From contig JANWHJ010000009.1 of NCBI GenBank assembly GCA_025450475.1, positions 1 through 30,245 on the forward strand: 30,245 nucleotides of DNA, given 5' to 3'. A program made the translations under genes and the position numbers. Under the pieces are notes generated by a model that worked only from the letters and a program-made list of their open reading frames with translations, was not told the origin of the DNA and searched no databases. Positions 28,674 to 30,245 of this stretch are shown piece by piece. Source of the stretch: Nitrososphaera sp. GTDB lineage: Archaea; Thermoproteota; Nitrososphaeria; Nitrososphaerales; Nitrososphaeraceae. Numbering within the stretch: the first letter of the stretch is position 1; the number at the start of each line of letters is the position of its first letter.

Positions 28674-29435
28674 CTACTGTGCTTCTATCATGCTGCTCAG
28701 GTCTATGCTAAAGAAAGTTTTTAGTATACCGACATAGGTCTGAACAGGCGGCGGGACCTCCTCTTCGCAGGCAACCCCCATATTCCACGCATTTATCCAT
28801 ATAACCATACCCTGCAGCATGTTGACAAAACGTCGGTACTCGCCCGGCACTACTTCCAGCGCGTCGATGTACCGCTCTGCAAGTAGCCACGCTGCCGTAA
28901 AGTCGATACAGTCTGTTTTGTAGATTGCCTTTATCTGCTGCCGTATTGATCTCGCACGCTTGAACGGTTTCTTGCTCACGAAAAATGGAAAGTCGATCTT
29001 GTCAGGAAGCGTCATACCAAGCGGCGCCCATATTGTTATCACCCGAGCTCCATCCGTCAGCTTCTTGAACCTCCTTATCATTGCGTCGACCATATCCGGG
29101 TTGTTGAACCAGAAGAGCACGATCGTCGCGTTTGATATGTCGGCCTTTCGGATGTCGGCGGTGACTATTTCCGCATTCTTTATCTGAGTGATTTGTTTTC
29201 GGGCCTTGGCGGCCGTCGCCTTGTCAAGCTCGACGCCAATTGATTTTTTTGCACCAAACTCTTTTGCCGCAATCGCGACTGCGTTACCCTTCCCGCAACC
29301 TAGGTGGTAGAACACGTCACCCTTTTTCAGCTTTGCGAATCTGAATATCTTGCGAACAACGCCGTCAGGGAGTGAGACAGCCTCTCCCGTGACTATGGAT
29401 TGAGGCAGTGACGCGAGGAATTCGTCCAGTTCCAA
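28674..29435 (-). CDS. aKMT/DOT1-like SAM-dependent methyltransferase with C-terminal extension
   Basis: From TTG 29435 the protein has 253 residues. The core (about 25-150) has VVRKIFRFAKLKKGDVFYHL then GCGKGNAVAIAAKEFGAKKS, the SAM-binding motif I. It also has IGVELDKATAAKARKQI with acidic motif II, and ATIVLFWFNNPDMVDAMIRR. Length and order resemble archaeal lysine methyltransferase aKMT, which modifies chromatin and other proteins. A C-terminal part (about 150-253) is additional and helical. Substrate is not known. A start at TTG 29483 would add 16 residues, but the box TTTTTATTAT (29458-29467) inside that stretch lies about 27 bp before TTG 29435. No operon partner. Confidence 0.82.
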   Translation of the reverse strand: MELDEFLASLPQSIVTGEAVSLPDGVVRKIFRFAKLKKGDVFYHLGCGKGNAVAIAAKEFGAKKSIGVELDKATAAKARKQITQIKNAEIVTADIRKADISNATIVLFWFNNPDMVDAMIRRFKKLTDGARVITIWAPLGMTLPDKIDFPFFVSKKPFKRARSIRQQIKAIYKTDCIDFTAAWLLAERYIDALEVVPGEYRRFVNMLQGMVIWINAWNMGVACEEEVPPPVQTYVGILKTFFSIDLSSMIEAQ

Positions 29436-29483
29436 ACGTATGTTGGATTCCTGCCCGATAATAAAAAGTAAGGTTTGCACCAA

Positions 29484-29801
29484 TTAGTTCAACGGGTTCG
29501 TAACATAGCAAAATGACGACCGCTGCATAGATTGACATCTAGAGACTCGTACTTCTCAGATAAAACAGAAAACACGATAGAGCTTGTGATCCGTGGGATT
29601 ATTAACGGCAAAGGTATGATGCGTCATTGACTTCAAGGTTTTTGATACCAATCTTCGATCATAATGATACTTCAAATGCATTGATTATGTCACATAATGC
29701 AATGGAAAATCATGCCTATCATTGGCATCAAAGGGATTGAGTTGAGATCAAAGCGTTTTCGGAACAACCAACACTATTATGAACAACTAGCACCACATAA
29801 T
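29484..29801. other. 318-bp intergenic stretch before the universal stress protein
   Basis: A/T-rich. The frame extending upstream of 29802 has no promoter support. It holds a short hairpin TGCC-TATCATT-GGCA (29712-29726) and a CTATTATG box at 29774-29781, which probably starts the stress-protein message. Nothing else was recognised. Confidence 0.45.
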
Positions 29802-30224
29802 ATGTTGTTCTCGAAGATTCTTGTTGCGGTAGACGGTTCAGAGCCTGCAAAAAGAGCGTTTGAAAAATCAATGTATTTGGCACAACGATGTAATTCACAA
29901 CTGGACATCATTCATGTTGTAGTTGACTCTGTATATGGTGGAGATAGTGCTGCCACATTTCAGCTAATTGAAGAGCTTAAGGCACGCGGAATGAACCTAT
30001 TGGATGAATGTAAGAATGAGGCGACGATAAATGGTATCCAAGTAGAAACATTGCTGAAAGTGGGAGATCATGCTCAAGTACTTATCGAAACTGCAAATAA
30101 AGGTGATTACGAATTGATTATGATGGGGAGCAGAGGGTTAAGTCCTTTCAAGGAATTACTCCTAGGGAGTGTTTCATTTAAGGTCATGCATCATGCCAGA
30201 TGTCCAGTTATGGTTGTGAGATAG
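29802..30224 (+). CDS. Universal stress protein (UspA family, ATP-binding type)
   Basis: 140 residues from ATG 29802 (MLFSKILVAVDGSEPAKRAF), a single Usp domain. The N-terminal VAVDGSE holds the nucleotide-contacting Asp, and the C-terminal MMGSRGLSPFKELLLGSVSF has the G-x2-G-x8-G-S/T nucleotide-binding loop, so it is of the ATP-binding type. It ends in HARCPVMVVR as usual. The upstream extension to 29697 is rejected because a box (CTATTATG, 29774-29781) lies about 25 bp before ATG 29802. The gene is visibly more A/T-rich than the window average, with codons such as TTG and AAA frequent, which may mean a different origin or only weak selection. Confidence 0.92.
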   Translation: MLFSKILVAVDGSEPAKRAFEKSMYLAQRCNSQLDIIHVVVDSVYGGDSAATFQLIEELKARGMNLLDECKNEATINGIQVETLLKVGDHAQVLIETANKGDYELIMMGSRGLSPFKELLLGSVSFKVMHHARCPVMVVR

Positions 30225-30245
30225 AAAGATCTTTGTAACACAATA

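Noticed and set aside
29697..29801. Longer start for the universal stress protein
   Set aside because: The extra 35 residues lack a matching domain, and a TATA-like box lies between them and the usual family start.

Overview
The window looks like chromosome from a Nitrososphaera-like ammonia-oxidising archaeon (Nitrososphaerota, formerly Thaumarchaeota). This is inferred from gene content, not from a marker gene. The evidence is an archaeal exosome cluster (Rrp4-Rrp41-Rrp42) with L37Ae, a Pcc1-like KEOPS subunit and prefoldin beta; a short XPF nuclease; archaeal/eukaryal information proteins (RpoD/Rpo3, L18e, L13, S9, SBDS, Nob1); an intron-containing tRNA; and a secreted protein with a PEF-type C-terminal anchor. 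Many starts are GTG or TTG. Most first genes of a transcript have an A/T-rich TATA-like box about 24-30 bp before the start codon, which fits largely leaderless transcription. No CRISPR array, insertion sequence, rRNA or replication origin was seen.

Layout: 1-2029 (minus) holds an unknown protein cut by the left edge, a small unknown protein and a two-domain rhodanese. 2118-3432 (plus) is NAD kinase overlapping Nob1. 3453-7414 (minus) is the exosome gene cluster, with an XPF nuclease downstream behind its own apparent promoter. 7415-7978 has no secure gene. SBDS (minus) and RpoD (plus) diverge at 8665/8770, and RpoD leads into L18e-L13-S9. 10879-16270 is accessory and stress-type: a nucleotide cyclase-like protein, an unknown 300-residue protein, an MFS transporter, MscS divergent from a probable DUF432 protein, and a nitroreductase. 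16479-18296 has a DUF2024 protein and threonine deaminase with an ACT domain. 18297-19073 has nested inverted repeats and a small HEAT-like gene broken by an in-frame stop.

19074-20483 is a long-form HMG-CoA synthase of the mevalonate (lipid) pathway. 20701-21090 is a small roadblock-like protein. 21220-23044 (minus) is a three-gene set joined by two ATGA overlaps: a large secreted, membrane-anchored protein and two small cytosolic proteins (82 and 46 residues). It diverges from a second N-terminally anchored extracellular protein. Then come superoxide dismutase, a 43-residue C2H2 zinc finger, a YkgJ-type cysteine cluster protein, a small basic protein, tRNA-Gln(CTG) with two apparent introns, ATP-dependent PEP carboxykinase, a small unknown protein, an aKMT/DOT1-like methyltransferase and a universal stress protein.

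Functionally the left half is RNA processing, translation and transcription core machinery. The right half is central metabolism (gluconeogenesis, isoleucine and isoprenoid precursors), oxidative-stress defence and cell-surface proteins. I found no well-formed defence island or mobile element. The observations most worth a second look are the coupled surface-protein operon, the two-intron tRNA, the nonsense-interrupted HEAT-like gene, the cyclase with a Lys in place of the catalytic Arg, and several genes below 70 codons.
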